Of a DNA stretch of 64,000 bases, positions 39,933 through 53,245 are shown one piece after another. Each line of letters starts with the position of its first letter. The first letter of the stretch is position 1. The stretch comes from Anopheles merus (Eukaryota > Arthropoda > Insecta > Diptera > Culicidae). The translations under genes and the position numbers were made by a program. Below the pieces are notes generated by a model. That model was not told the DNA's origin. It did not search any database and worked only from the letters and a program-made list of their open reading frames with translations. The stretch is taken from NCBI RefSeq assembly GCF_017562075.2, contig NC_054082.1:39707942-39771941 (forward strand). The letters are read 5' to 3'.

Positions 39933-41564
39933 GCTACACATTCATTCAATATTCACTAATCCACCCGCACCCAGTGTGAAGATTATCGGATTACGAATTA
40001 TGCTCCTTCATATTCTATCGCTGTCGGCCGGTCCGGTCACAACCACCGCAGCTTGCTGAGCCTAGGCTTGCCGTGGGCTTAGCAATTGTGTCACTTGTGC
40101 TGGGTGCCAGTCGCGTATTGCCCGTAGTTCTCGCTTTTCATATCGCACAGCAACAACAACCAAACAGAAACACACTCACACCCACACATAGCAATCCGCA
40201 AACCAAAAAACGGTAAAAAAACCCGTCCCCTGCTGAAACCGTACTCCCAATTCGTATGCCGACTTAGCTTCGCTTGCCATCCGGCGGGCTTGGGTGAAAT
40301 ATTTTCGCCTCTCCGGTAGCATCCGCTTATCGAGGTTTCCGAAAGCCGTGCGCCGACTTCAAGTCACGCCCCGAGACTTTTGCCGTGTTGCCGTCCTTTC
40401 CCACGGCTGCCTGAAGGACTGAGGGACGGGGTGGGTTTCCTTACTCTGTGCATCTTTCTATTTTCTCACTGATCCGAACGTTCCGTGGCATGGCAAGATG
40501 GCAGCAGACACTGACTCTGCCCTCTAAGCAACAGACTAACCGGAGCCCCTTCAATGGCGAGACCGGTGGGAGGCAGAGACACATCCACGTCACGGATGAA
40601 CGTTGGAGAAATGATGGTAAACGAAACGATGGCAAAGAGTTCGCTTCCTCTCTCTCCTTCTTTCACCATCACCAAGAGTCCCTCATCCGAGAGGATCCAC
40701 AAATCCACACGAACAGACCGTCCGTTTCACCGGCCGGAATGAACGGTGCGAACGTGGCAATCGGCTCCACGGACGGTTCTGTGGCTCACTTTCGTTCGCG
40801 TACCGTTGCTGCACGCACACCTTTCTCCTTCACCAAACGCCTTCACCAGTTGGACTGCCAGGAAGCAGATTAGCGTGCCGGGGTGCTCGGCCGCCCAGCA
40901 AACTGATCCCAACCTCCGCCCAAGTTCACTCGGCCACTCGGGCGCTCCCCGGGACAAGCGGAGTGGAAAATGTGGAAACGAGTCTGTTTGAAATGTCGCG
41001 CGAAAAAAAAAAGACGACAATTTGAAGCAATCCTCACCTCCACCGGCTGCTCACTTCTTAAGCATGATAGCGATCCATTTCATTGTGTGTTCGAGTACGA
41101 GCCCCCCGGGGGGGCTGGTGGTGAATTTGTAGCTATTGTTCTAGGGGATTTACACGGCACGGCGGCCTTGGTCTTGGAAGAGCAGCAGCAGTAGCAGCAG
41201 GTTTTGCTTTTGAATATCTGATTCTTGGACGGCAGCCGTCTGACAAAGTAGTAGTACGCTTTCAACCCCGAGCCGACTGTGTGGATGCGGGGCACACCAG
41301 AAGAGACTCGGGCGAACATTTTGATAAGGGTTTTGCTCCCTTCACTCCTTCCCGCCCACACTCTACCCTCGGCAGCAGTAGCATGACACGGAACACAAGA
41401 CGGACGTACTACGAGACCGGCCCGGATACAACCAAAACTGTCTCGGACTTTTTCCGATGCCCCACCAGATCGGACAGGTACAACAAGGATTGCTGGCAGG
41501 CCAACCGACGTGATAAATGAGAGCCCGTCCCGTGATGGGTTGAAGAGCTTAGAGGGTTGGGAAC

Positions 41565-41592
41565 GTGTGTGTGTGTGTGTGTTTGTGTGTGT
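41565..41592 (+). repeat. (GT)n repeat
   Basis: 28 bp of GT with one TTT interruption. Confidence 0.9.
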
Positions 41593-44500
41593 TTTTAAGT
41601 CCCCTTCCCTTATTCTTTGTTTTCATGTTTTGCCTTAGAACCCTAACGGCCCGGATATGTGTGTGTTGGCGGGACATACGTGGAAGCGTGTGCAAGTGCA
41701 AAATGAAATATCCCGAAACAGGGTTACACGGTCGCCACACTTCGATGAATAATGGTATCCCATCGTGAAGCATTTTATTACACCGGCTCAAGCACGTCAA
41801 ACAAGCATGTTGTAACACGGTTTTGTCCAGAGGGGAAGATTTTACACATCCACGAGCGAATCTGATCCGTACCGGGAAAGAACAATGAACGTATGGATAA
41901 TGTTTGACAGAGCGCTACATGCACCACTGCACATCACACCAGTGAAGCAAATACTTGCTCTGAAGACGAGTTATCTGATATTTCAATGAGGTTAGTAATT
42001 TAACCATGTTTTCAAAACTTTAAATTTTTTGCGCTTATGATTTTTTTTTTGCTATGACTTTGTCAACTATTGATACAAACCTAACTAGCAGTTTCAGGCT
42101 ATTCTGCCAACGAATACTTCTCCGATGTGACACACCAGTCAAGCGTTGTAGTTGCATTTATAATGCCTTGCTGTACTGTGATTGGAAGAGTGCTTGGGCT
42201 CAAAATAATTTCCTTAAATTCAATATTCATTGCTAAATAAAGCATAACCCATCCGGTACCAGCAAAACATTAACACTACCCATCATCATTATTGGTGAAT
42301 GTATAAACACACTTGCGCTCTCTATGATTAGAGCCTCTAATTGCCGAAAGCAGGAACAAAACCCCTCTTGGGGTAATGTTTTCCTTAGCAGCCCACACCA
42401 AAACGGCAAAACGATGCTTGAATGAACACAGCACAGCATGGTACACTCAAAACCTGTCACAAACACTCGTACGTAGAAAGGCACCTTAACTAAGCACTTG
42501 TATCCTACACCGTTCCCTTTTCATTGAAGCTTCATTCATGATTTGGCCCTGAAATGCTTAAAGCCTCGGTGTTAGGAAGAAGCAGATCGCATTGAACTTT
42601 TAATTACTTCAAATCTCAAACGCAGAGAAGCCGAAATCGTCTCTAAACACTACCAAACACATGTTTGAGCGTGTAGGTTGTGTGTACAATACAAATTAGT
42701 AAAACCGGAACCGAGGAATGGCTACAACTGGGGGACATTAATTTTTACTACCAAAATCAAACACACCTACATTATGCAAAGAGTGTGTACGATTGCTACA
42801 GTGAAACATTCCCCGTTTCCCGCACCTGCTCCGGGCAATGTTGGATGTCGTTCGGGGTATGTACCAGGGTACGACCCTTGTCGAAATGCTGTACAACTTC
42901 TCGGTCACATCGACTTCTCGGCACATCACATACAGGGCTAGTTTTCTTTCCTGTTTTTGCTGATGCAAAATGGCAAGCAGAGTTCCTTCATGTCGCATGC
43001 ATAATCGATAAGTCCTTTTACATGTTCAATTTGTACACATCTGGAGCCCATGTTAGCTTTTCATGTTCTGCAGAACTTTATTATTTGCCTGCATTTCTAG
43101 CGTTCATCGAAATTCGCAAACCAAGGGAAGTTTTTTTTATTTGATTTTTTTTTTTTTCATTCCACTCCATGCCGCATCTGACTTTGGTTGTTTACGGTGA
43201 CCTGTTCCAAGTTTACATTGTCGCTACATTATTTTTAAATTATGCTACCCATCTACGGCGGCAATGGTTCTGCAACCAACAATGTGGTAATGTGCAATGG
43301 AAAAAAAGGTTAGTGTAACATTGATTTTGTTGCCACTAGGCAACTGCAAAACATGAGTAAAACTTTGTGCTGCACAAACACCGAGCGTAAATTAAGATAT
43401 AATTGAAACCGATGAGCGATCTGTTACAATTTCAATTTATCTCTGTTTCGCTTCGCAGCAACATTTTATTTACGATATGTTGACACGAATTATTTTGAAA
43501 ACAAAAAGAGCCTTACAAACATCACTTATTTATCTCGCTGCTTGCTGCCCACTAATGGAAAAGGGCCGATCTAAGGAAAGTGATGCCGTAGCTAAGCCAC
43601 TTAAATATCTGTTCCACTTGGAACGTGAAAAGCCACAGCAAGCTTCCCACAGAGCGGATTGATTGATTGCCAAGCAAATACATTTTAATGCCCAGCTTCC
43701 GGTATATGTGTGTGTGTGTGAAACAATGCAACAAAACCACCGGATGAAACGTGGAAACAGAGCCCAAGAATGCTTTACCACCAGCCCCTCTGTATGTGTG
43801 TGTGCTGCGAGATGCGATGTGGTGAAAGAAAGAAAACATTAGCGCACTGGAGTAGTGCTGTAAAGTTGTGAACAAGGACCATATATCTTTCTTTGGTTTT
43901 ACACTGGTTTTTTTAAGTTCCGTTTTCTCTCCCGGTTTCACAAACGGCACGTATCCTTTCGTACTTTGTTATTTCCGTTTCTCGCACCAGCTCGCAATCG
44001 GTCGCAGTCCCGGACGCTGTGAAATGTTTGCACAGGGGCTTGGCTTATATTTAGCAACCAAGACAATGGCGTGCAATGTGAAGGGTTTCCTTTAAACTGT
44101 TTGCTGATAAAACAGACATTGTTCTACGCGTAGCAAATGCTAAATTTCTAGTGATCGTTTCACCCTCCGGTTGGCATTTTGAACAAACAACCGTACACAA
44201 TGGGCAGCAGACGTAGCTTGTGCTAAAAAGCTGCCGTATTTCATGACGTCATGATTCTCTATCTACCCTTGAACGTGTTTCCAGTTTTTTTTGCTCCCCA
44301 TCCAATCTAAAGGCCCAACCCTTTCGATGTTGCACCTTATCGGTGTGTAGCCGTTTTGAATACGAGTAAAGAATCTGTTTGCTTGCTGCTACAGAATCAA
44401 CCGGCAGAATACGGCACAGTAGTGACGTCGCCTGCAACGAATGGACCAACGTGCTGAGTAGCAAGGAATGCAAGTGAGGACCGCACTATCTATCGATGGT

Positions 44501-47500
44501 TTGCGCCCACTTCGAATGTGAACGATCTGATACGAACGATTCGTCGATGATGTATATTGATGATGGCCCCTTAATGCAGAATGCTTTTAAAGAAACCGGG
44601 TGAAATGTTCCCATTTCAGCGGGAGCATACTGTACTGCGTTACAAATCATTCCATCTCGATTCGTTTGGTAAGCGGTTGCTATTTGATTTCCCTTTTTCT
44701 TCTTCTTGTTTTGCTTGTGAATCGTTTAAAAAGCTTACATTCGGTTCTGTGAATGGAATTGCTTCTTCGCATACGTGATTTATCTATCTGATGTACTAGT
44801 TCGAAATTCTGTTGTATGGACAACTTGCAGATCTTCAGGACTTCCCACAGAGCTGCTGGAAGCGCTTAACGAAAAAAGGGATTCTATGCTAATTTGTCTC
44901 CCGTTTGTTGGATTGAATACGTCTCATTGTGCGGTTTTCCTAGGATTTTTTTATCCCTTATTACCTTCAATATTTTTTCATTGTTATTTCGGTTATTTTG
45001 AGTCTAATAACGCTCTTAACATATAAAAAAGGTTTATCTCCTGCTTGTTTATTTCTTCCCACTCAAGATAGCCTATGGCGGTAGTGAGCCTTACCAATAC
45101 CAATTATACTATAGAAATAATCCTAATTTGGCTTTTTAACACATGCTATTTTATTTTAAAGCTATAATTTAATGATCAATCAAATTTTGAAGAATGCGTT
45201 AAAGGAATTTATAAAACATAAGTTATTATTTTTTTATTCATACAGTCTCTCACATATCTTCCCGTTGAAAGTTTTTAAACAAGTCTTCCATTTGAAAAAT
45301 TTGAAAAAAAAATATACAAAGATGTGAAATAGTATTCTGTACAATTCATACATTCACTGTTTTTATCTATCTCCTCTGGGTTTTCCGCAAGGAGCTGTAT
45401 AATTTAAATTTCAGTGTATATGATACGTCAATATGGCAATTTGTTAAAAATGCTAATGAAATGCCTTTTTACTTGCTGCAATTGTTGTAAAACAGATTAT
45501 GACATTTAAGAAAGCCTTTTCATGTTATTGACAAAAACCATCACAACACAATATCAAACAAATCAAACAACATACCCGCTTCGTTTCCCTCCCAAACATA
45601 GCTTAGCTAAAAATAGAAACTTTTTCGGCGCTTGCAATCAGCTTAATGATTCTCGAATTCATTTTCGACTACATTTTGTTCATTTGTAGTATTTTTCCCC
45701 CACTTCAAACTCGTCAGGGATTAATTTAGCTGCATCGCTCGTATATCCGCACCTTTTGCCGCTTATCAAACGAGCTGGGACGTTGAATTCGCTCGATTTT
45801 GTTCATTAAATTTTATTCGTCCCAGCGGATATGAATGAATTCACGAGAATGCTCAACCATACGTAACCAGGCAACCTCACGCTTGAAACCGGTCGGTTGC
45901 GCATGAAAGCACTGGCGCTTGATGTGGAGTGGAATAATTGTGTGCCACCACCGCGCCAAACAGCACTACAACCGAACACAATGTTGTGCTCGAACACTGT
46001 TTCCTGGTGCAATTATGGCGAACACGATGCAACGCGGACCCGAAAATGCCGATCACTTATCAGCCTGCGAACTCGGTCTCGTTTCGAGACACAAACTGTG
46101 CCATGCGTTGGTGCGTTGCTATAGAAACACACTCGGTTCCGGGTTTGATGTATGATGTAAATATCAATGTAAAGAATTTCACCGTACCAAGCTTTATCAT
46201 TTTGCTTGCGCACTTTATAAAGCGCAAATAATGATCCATGAAAATGGGAATAAATGGTCATTTGATGCAATCGGCGATTTTTTTTTTTTTTGCTTTGTTA
46301 TGTCCCAGTGCCAAAGAGAAATAAAACCATTTTCCTGTCAATTAAAAGAGAATACGCTTCGGTAGATTAATCGATTCGAGGAACGTTTAATAAAAGGCTT
46401 CTATCAAGTATTCAAACTACGCTTCGCTACAATTAACGGTATATAAATGGCCTGATTATCAGAATAATGTGCGTATCAGGAATAAATTACATTCCTCATA
46501 TTTTGAGTCATAGTTGATAACTATCCAATTACTAAAAAAATGCCCATTCAATTTTTATAATTTTACTATTGCTAATGCTCTACCTATTCTTACATTAAAG
46601 CATTCCCTACCATGCATTCAAAACGAGAGCTCTCGTAAATATCTATATGAAGAGAGCAACGTTCTTTGGTGGAATGATCCCGCAAATCGAATCCGCACAA
46701 TATCAACACTGAAAATAAACATCCTATATCAACAGCAGCTCACAAATCTTCAACACCATCGAGATGCTTTGAAGGTGATGAAAACTTATCTTCACACCAT
46801 GATAAAAAACCAACATACCGATCGGGCGCATTCAGCCATGTAAATGGTAAACTTTTCCGCCCATCCTGATAGTCCCGATCAATTTGGCAACAACTTCTCA
46901 TTCGCACAGCACCTGCTGCTGGGCGCACGGGAGCAACTTCTAGCTCGGGCCTGGTGTGGGCCCTCTGCTTTCCTACGGGCCGGGTTTACAAAAGTTTATT
47001 AATTAAGTTACCCCGCTCAATGGCCGGCTCGCAAACTACTCACCGTGCGCCAGCCAACCGGACAGTGTTAACATTGGAGATTGGGGGTGAACGCAGCAAC
47101 AAAAGCTGGCAAAAAATGCCCGACCCTTCGACCGGTCCCTCATCAAGCGCGAACATCAACGGACCACTGGATGGCTGTGGTAAGGATCTCTTGCTTCTAC
47201 CAACTCTTCTCCTGTACATGTGTTTTATAGGTAGCGGGCGGAAGGAAAACAAGCGACCCATCACTTTCAAACAAAGCCACAAAGCCTGCGTTTTGAGGCT
47301 CACTGACACACACACGCACGTACTCAAAACCTCTCGTCCTTTGGATGCTCTCGAAAATGGTAAGGGAATTGGTTGGGAGGAAATTTTGTTTAGCAAACTC
47401 TACCTGCCTTTGATCCAAACCTCGTTCGGGCACTGTGGCCGTATGCTGATGATAATGGACGAGGGCTCGCCAGTCAGTGGAAAACATACCGTTGGCAGTT

Positions 47501-49518
47501 TTCACATTCTCTGCTAAATTGACTGCAAATGATTTCAATCCTTTCATCGCACACACTCACCATCAGTCTACTGTGGCTGTGTGTGGGAGCGTTTGTGTGT
47601 GGCCATGCTTTTAAGGCGTTTCAATATGTGAAGCACTCCCTCCGGTGAGCGTGATAACGAGGCGCACCGGTAGGGCCGGTAGTGTCATTCTCGGGCAAAC
47701 TTGCACACCAAACCATCTCTTGTGGGCCCGTTCAGTCGTTCGGTCCGGTCCTTTTCAGCTACCGCAAGGTAAAACTTCGCCACTCGAACCACTCGTCGGT
47801 AAAGGTAAAAGCTAATTCATCCGTCCCGTTTACTGCAGCGCTAGCTTGTGGAACACAATCTGCCACACACCTTCACAGACCCCAACAGTGCAGTTCTTAA
47901 GCCAAGCGAGCCGTCCCGCCTATTCTTAGACAGCCTGGGCTAATGATTCTACCGAGGGCACTTGAAACGTGACATCACATATCTCATCGACCACGAGCTG
48001 TGGCGGTTCTGTGAGTGACACTGAACCGAACCGGGTGGCATGGGAAATTGCCCACCCCACGAACGGACGCTGCGACACACATGCGACCTTCGCTCGCTCT
48101 GCGGTGAAGACGCCTGCCGGGCGAATGCTGCTCCAGGACCCCACCCAACATTCCAACAGGCTGTCCGTGCGATTGTCACTTCTCAGTCTCACACCAGACC
48201 GACAGCAGCCAGCCCGGGAAGCTGTTCACACGTTGCCTAGACAAATGAATCTGCTGTCCCCTCGATCCAGTAATTGCTGCTGCGGCTAATGCTGCTGCTG
48301 CACACCAGTAGCATGAACACGAACCGACGAAGGACATGCCACCTCATAGTCAGATTTTATGAAGTATTTCCTTTTTCCACTCAACGATTTCCACCGACAC
48401 CCAAGCACTCCAGCATGAACCACGGTACAAAGCACACATGCGTGGGAAACAAAGAGAGAGTCTCTCTCTCTCAGCCAGACACACACACACACACTCACGC
48501 TTCGCATGCGGAAGCTTCAAGTGTGCTGGCAGTGGGAAGCGATAACCACACTGCTAATTTATTCCATCTCCGTTTTTCTGCTAATCCTCACATCCCGTAC
48601 CTATACTTCTAGCGATTATTCTATTCTAATGGGCAAGATAATGCCTAAATCAGGCAGCACACATAATACGAGCAGTGGAGAGAAAGTACACACCACTGCA
48701 ATAAAACTTTTCGTACGTCCCGTATCTTTCCCAGCTACAAAAGCGGATCATTCGTTTCAGTGTACGCCACCAGAGCGAAAGGAACATCTACCTCATGGAC
48801 GCTTCGTAACTATTGTTCGAACATACCCAAATTCTAACACAACGTCTCGTCCATCTTTTACCCGAAATTCCTGTACTGTGTTTTATGTTGATGGCACAGG
48901 AATGTTGTGCGAAGGGAGTGAAACTCATCACGGAAATGGTTTTGCAGGGAAGGTGAATTTCATTTTACTTACCAATTGAAGGTCTTCTTATGATGCGTTA
49001 GCTAGAAAGAAACAAAAGACATGGATTTCGATTACAATCTAATACCTTTAATGGTGTGAATTACAAGTCAAATTATTCTCAGCCAGGTTGAGCGGATGTT
49101 TTGCATATTTGTTCGTTTAGCTTTCCCGATCAAGACGAAACCTTTTACGCATATCAAATCCCAACGCAATTGTGCTCCCGTCACCATTATCTATCACCCT
49201 TTAAAGCAGTCTCTTAAACCAAAACAAGACCACGACATTCTGAAATCTGTGCTCAACATTTCTCTACAACATCGCATGAGACAGAACATTTCATAAAATT
49301 GATGAGATACGCTTTGCCAGCGCTCAAGAAAATGTACGATACACCTAAAACACTGCACCACGCTAAACAAACAGACCGAACCGGCAGGATTAGCTTCTCA
49401 ATGTCAACACGCACGCCGTCGCCTACACAGGCCGACGAAAGTTAAACTTCAACCCTGGGCGCAAGATATGATCTCTTGCATCGCACACTAAAATCAGCAC
49501 TTGTGCAGATTAACTTAC

Positions 49519-51466
49519 TCGGCATTCTCGAGTACCACTTCCCGGGCTATTTGCTCATTCTCAGCCCAGCCAAACACATTACTTGAAAGCTTTCGGCTGT
49601 TTCGGTTTGCTGCTGCTCCGGTTCTCGGCCGCCGTTGTGCCTTGCAGCATTAGCAGCAGTACGAGCACAAGCGGCAGCAGCAGCAGCTCGCAACTTTCCC
49701 ATTTCAAAACTAAGCCACTTAACGCTGATGCATTCACCGGGAGGGACACTGGAAATAGACAGCGCGCTGGAAACTGGCAGAGCATTAAATATTAATTTCC
49801 ACTTCCTGTCCCGCACCCACGGGTTACTCTTTTCTTTGTCGGTTGCTTCCATCCTTTCCATGCCAAGACGCTAGATATGCTGCTGCAAATCTCTACCAAC
49901 GATACGGGTACTATCTTCAGTGTGTGTGTAAGTGTGTGTTTGTGTTTCTGTGTGCAAGTGTGTGCATGTATTTGTGAGAGCTTTTTTTTACTTTCCGCTC
50001 GAGGCACGGCGATAAAGAACTGTATCTTCAGCTTCTCCAACGCGCACCGGTCGGTTAATGCAGCCGTAAAGTGGATCTTCGTCGCTACTTTTCCTGGTTC
50101 CGACTTCAGTTCCCCTTTCCGTGAACCTTGCGTATGATGGAGATATGAGACGAATCTCTCCGTCTCTGATGTTTCACTCGCTGGCACATCCAACCACGTT
50201 CACCGAGCGACCGGCAGTGCAGCTTGACTTTGCGTTGAGGGTTTACGATGATGATTCATATTTAATGTTTAATAAACGAAAACTTAACCCACCGTCGTCT
50301 GCATGCAAGATTTGCTCGATCAACGATAGAGCGTTACTCACCGTACCGGTAATCAACCTTGCTGCAGTTACGCCGCTGGCACCGCGGTACCATGGATACA
50401 GAACGCACCACGACGACAACCTGGCACGATGGAGCGCACTTGTCGCATACAGCAAACCACACTTCAACTATAGCGACAAATAGTGCCTTCCTTTGATGAG
50501 CTGGCTTTGACATTTTGTAACCAAAGTGAGGGTTTTACTTTAAAGTTATTTAATAAAGCCGGGGGTGACAAAAAAAGCTGACAAAGACTAACGAGCAAAT
50601 GAAACGAGTACTAGCAAACCGTAAGTAAAATCACAACACTTTTCATGCATGTACAATCATTCAAATGCTTTATTTCTTGTGACAAAAAAATGATCCAACC
50701 TTGAGAAAAATACCTTTCAGGCTCTTACCTCTTTCACTACCTTACAGAAATAATGATTTAACATTGTGATGCTGAATCTTGCTATCATGGCCCCGTGATG
50801 ACACTGCAGATGTTTCTTTTATCAGTAGTAAATCTCTACTCAAATTTTCTACCCTGTAAGCTATGCTTCCACTTTAAAAACGGACCTAAAATGCGTAAAC
50901 GGAACATACACTGCGTCTAATCGCAATATTCGCTCCACGCACACAAATGAACCCCCTATAAGGGGGATTGGGTCATCCGGTGCCCAGCGCAAACCTCACC
51001 CAAACCACCACCATCAAAGGATAATGCCCGGTCCCAAAATCATTAGTTTCGAAAACATTAGTCATTCCATCAAGCGGGTTACTAATGATCTGCTGCCAAG
51101 CGGCTGCTCTTGCGTCTATCGGCGTGGCAGGCTAACTAATTTTTGATTCTCATTTTGCCGTCATAAACACGAGCCTAAACAGGGGACCTGCCATAATATC
51201 ACACGGAACGATGTTTCAGACCCGTCCGTCCGTGGCAGGCATTTCCCTAGGCTCACCTAACCAGCCGCCCGATCGGTGTTCTGGCCCCCGGTTGCCATGG
51301 TCTACAGGCCAGCGTCGTAAAAAGCGACCAATTTTCTTGTTTAATTAAGGTCGACGCCTTTTCACAAAATGTACGCACCGCCGCCACCCGTTTGCTACGC
51401 CACCATCAATCCCAATCAGCTTCAGCTGTGCAGTCTTCTGGTGTGGGACGTTCCGCACAAGCTTAC
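49519..51466. other. no firm gene; several minus-strand donors after open frames
   Basis: The minus strand has good donors at 49518 (GTAAGTT) and about 50344 (GTGAGTAA), each following an open stretch, but no domain is visible and the frames do not join to a recognisable protein. A CTG-rich stretch near 49.64-49.70 kb gives a leucine-rich frame that mimics a signal peptide. 50.5-50.9 kb is AT-rich and empty. Confidence 0.35.
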
Positions 51467-51730
51467 CTTCTTCCCGGCACGTCCCCATCCACGGGACATT
51501 CCAATTCGGACATTCTTCCACGCGCGTAACCTCCAAAACCATTCCCCCTCCCAAACACCCATTGCAATGCCAGGTTGAGCATGACAACAGAGCTGCTTAG
51601 CTCCACACTGCCCTGTTGCCCTGCCGTGTGCCCTGTGCCCGATGTCGAACACGCAGCAACTGAGCAACACCGGGAGGATGGCTATCAGCAGCAGCCACAC
51701 GGATACGGAAAGGTTCTTAGAAAGTGCCAT
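51467..51730 (-). CDS. candidate first exon of a secreted protein
   Basis: On the minus strand an ATG in good context (TTGCCATGG) opens 88 codons up to a strong donor AAGAAG/GTAAGC (phase 0). The start MALSKNLSVSVWLLLIAILP followed by VLLSCC is a convincing signal peptide. Further on comes GQCGAKQLCC, a cysteine spacing (C-x6-CC) like the beginning of insect somatomedin-B/thrombospondin-type secreted proteins, but the typical GRDxxC continuation is absent and I found no second exon. The frame after QLCC is Trp- and Arg-rich and unremarkable. This may be a real first exon or chance; if real, the gene is minus-strand and distinct from the cadherin, because the donor phase does not fit it. Confidence 0.3.
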
Positions 51731-52982
51731 GGCAACAGAAACCCAGCTTCCCGGAACATGACACTCCACTCTCCGCTCTCCGCCAGCGACGCCATTTACG
51801 CAGTTACAATTTTTAATGAGTGTCATTTCCTTCGTCTCAAAATCAGATAATTAATTTCTCTGCACACCGGTGAAATGCCGGCGCTTCGTTTCGCTACGAC
51901 CACTCTGGCCTGCTGTGTCAGAGGAGCGGGATGGGTGGGCAGAGATTGTCGAGCAATCCCAAAGCCACGGTCTCGGTATGTCCTATCAAAGTAGCTACAG
52001 CTGTGGTGAGGCATTCTTGTGATTCTTCCGAAAAATGCTGATGGCTGCTGATGGTTATTGCTTTAGGACATCAGGCGTTCAAGGACGCAACCGTTGGCAG
52101 AACGAAACGCAAAACGGATCACACAAACATGGGAACAAGTAACGCAGGAAACTATTCACAAGCAAAAGGCACAATGTAGCATCATGTTGTCTTCAGCTGA
52201 CAATACTAATGATAATGATGATGTTGTTGTTGTTGATGATGATGATGATGATGAGCTTCTAGGAATGCTGCTTCACCTGTCTTGCGTTGTAAAATTTTCA
52301 CCAACACGAACAAACACATTATTTGCCGCTTTGTTTTGCAGATTTTTCTGCCACTGTGGTGTTTTCCAGCTCCATCCAAGTAAGAAACCATTGAGAGCAT
52401 GTCGCTACGATGTTTCACCGACAAGTGGCTTCATGAGAGTCATTAAAAGTAGTGCCTTTTGCCCTAGATGGACGGTAACAACCCCGCACCGAGCGCGAGC
52501 GACAGCTCTCACGCTAGATGAAAAGCCATGCCATCGGCAAAGGTAACTTTGTCGCTAAAGATGCTCCCGTGCTTAAATAATGCTTGCTTGAGAAGGGGCA
52601 AAGTGCACTGTCACACTTGCCCTCATTATTCTGGTGACACTTTGGTACGAAGTTTTACATCATTTTTGTCTAACTACAGTCCTCTACCGTCACGCCCGCC
52701 TATGTTTCGCTCGCGGGAAGGATTTTCAATTGAGCTACGTGCCTTGTTCTTGTTGTACTGATGAAGATGCTACTTATGTCTAGTGTGCTTCGTGTCGCTA
52801 TAAGAGCTTGTCTGTACGATATGTTCATGGCATGTGCCTGGCCTCATTCATAATGCTAACATTATGGGAAAACAAATGTAAAAATGAAATTACTTTCCAT
52901 TAATGGTACCGGCGGGGCAAAGCTGAGTACCAGAAACTCTTTACAGCAGGAAAATAACTTTATGTTTACCTCAGGTTAATGC
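51731..52982. other. no supported gene
   Basis: Mixed-composition DNA. The 150-codon plus frame at 52094-52546 crosses a GAT/GTT trinucleotide repeat that produces an artificial Asp/Val run. No domain is visible. Confidence 0.45.
52215..52254 (+). repeat. (GAT)n/(GTT)n trinucleotide repeat
   Basis: GATGAT, four GTT units, then six GAT units. Confidence 0.9.
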
Positions 52983-52993
52983 ACATGCTAACT
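52983..52993 (+). repeat. target-site duplication, left copy
   Basis: ACATGCTAACT, identical to 53235-53245. The two copies enclose the SINE plus the 5S fragment. Confidence 0.8.
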
Positions 52994-53193
52994 TCTTCTT
53001 CTTCTTTGGCTCAACAACCGATGCCGGTCAAGGCCTGCCAACACACTTGTGGGGTTGGCTTTCAGTGACTTATTGATTTCCCCCCATAGCAGGATAGTCA
53101 GTCCTACATATGGCGGCACGGTCTATTTGGGGCTTGAACCCATGACGGGTATGTTGTTAAGTCGTACGAGTTGACGACTGTACCATGAGACCG
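52994..53193 (-). mobile_element. SINE200-like: SINE, tRNA-derived, SINE200-like
   Basis: Read on the minus strand, a 200-bp element begins CGGTCTCATGGTACAGTCG, with a pol III A-box-like TGGTACAGTCG (53175-53185) and a B box GGGTTCAAGCC (53131-53141). It ends in a (GAA)n tail (52994-53006). This is the structure of a tRNA-headed SINE, and both length and sequence fit the abundant Anopheles SINE200 type as I recall it. It is full length from head to tail. An 11-bp direct repeat surrounds it together with the adjoining 5S fragment. The element has no coding function; it depends on a LINE reverse transcriptase. The A and B boxes are still recognisable, so pol III transcription is possible. Confidence 0.85.
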
Positions 53194-53235
53194 GCTAACG
53201 ACCATACCATGTTGAAAACACCGGTTCTCGTCCGA
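53194..53235 (+). pseudogene. 5S rRNA 5' fragment (nt 1-42) fused to the SINE head
   Basis: The plus strand reads GCTAACGACCATACC, then ends GGTTCTCGTCCGA. It matches nt 1-42 of insect 5S rRNA at 37 of 42 positions by my alignment to the Drosophila sequence from memory. It starts exactly at 5S nucleotide 1, next to the SINE head, and ends at nt 42 where the right target duplication begins. The internal 5S promoter is missing, so it is not a functional 5S gene. It is antisense with respect to the SINE. Confidence 0.8.
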
Positions 53236-53245
53236 CATGCTAACT
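53235..53245 (+). repeat. target-site duplication, right copy
   Basis: ACATGCTAACT, an exact copy of 52983-52993. It shares one base (A) with the end of the 5S fragment. Confidence 0.8.

Larger units (their letters stand above)
39463..49512. other. no supported gene
   Basis: The GC-richer block at 39.6-41.9 kb contains overlapping chance frames on both strands, for example 40448-40873 plus. The troughs at 45.0-45.9 and 46.2-46.9 kb are AT-rich and featureless. The 187-codon frame at 46954-47517 (plus) has no recognisable domain and overlaps another long frame on the minus strand. On the minus strand a GTGAGT donor at 47044 follows an open frame but no domain is visible. Confidence 0.4.

Noticed and set aside
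46954..47517. 187-codon plus-strand frame
   Set aside because: No domain and an equally long frame on the opposite strand; looks like chance.
49630..49720. Leucine-rich frame resembling a signal peptide (minus strand)
   Set aside because: Generated by a CTG/CTC trinucleotide-rich stretch; no suitable ATG directly before the hydrophobic run.
52987..53199. Alternative 6-bp target duplication GCTAAC around the SINE alone
   Set aside because: The right GCTAAC is simply the start of the 5S sequence; the 11-bp exact repeat outside the 5S fragment explains both parts better.
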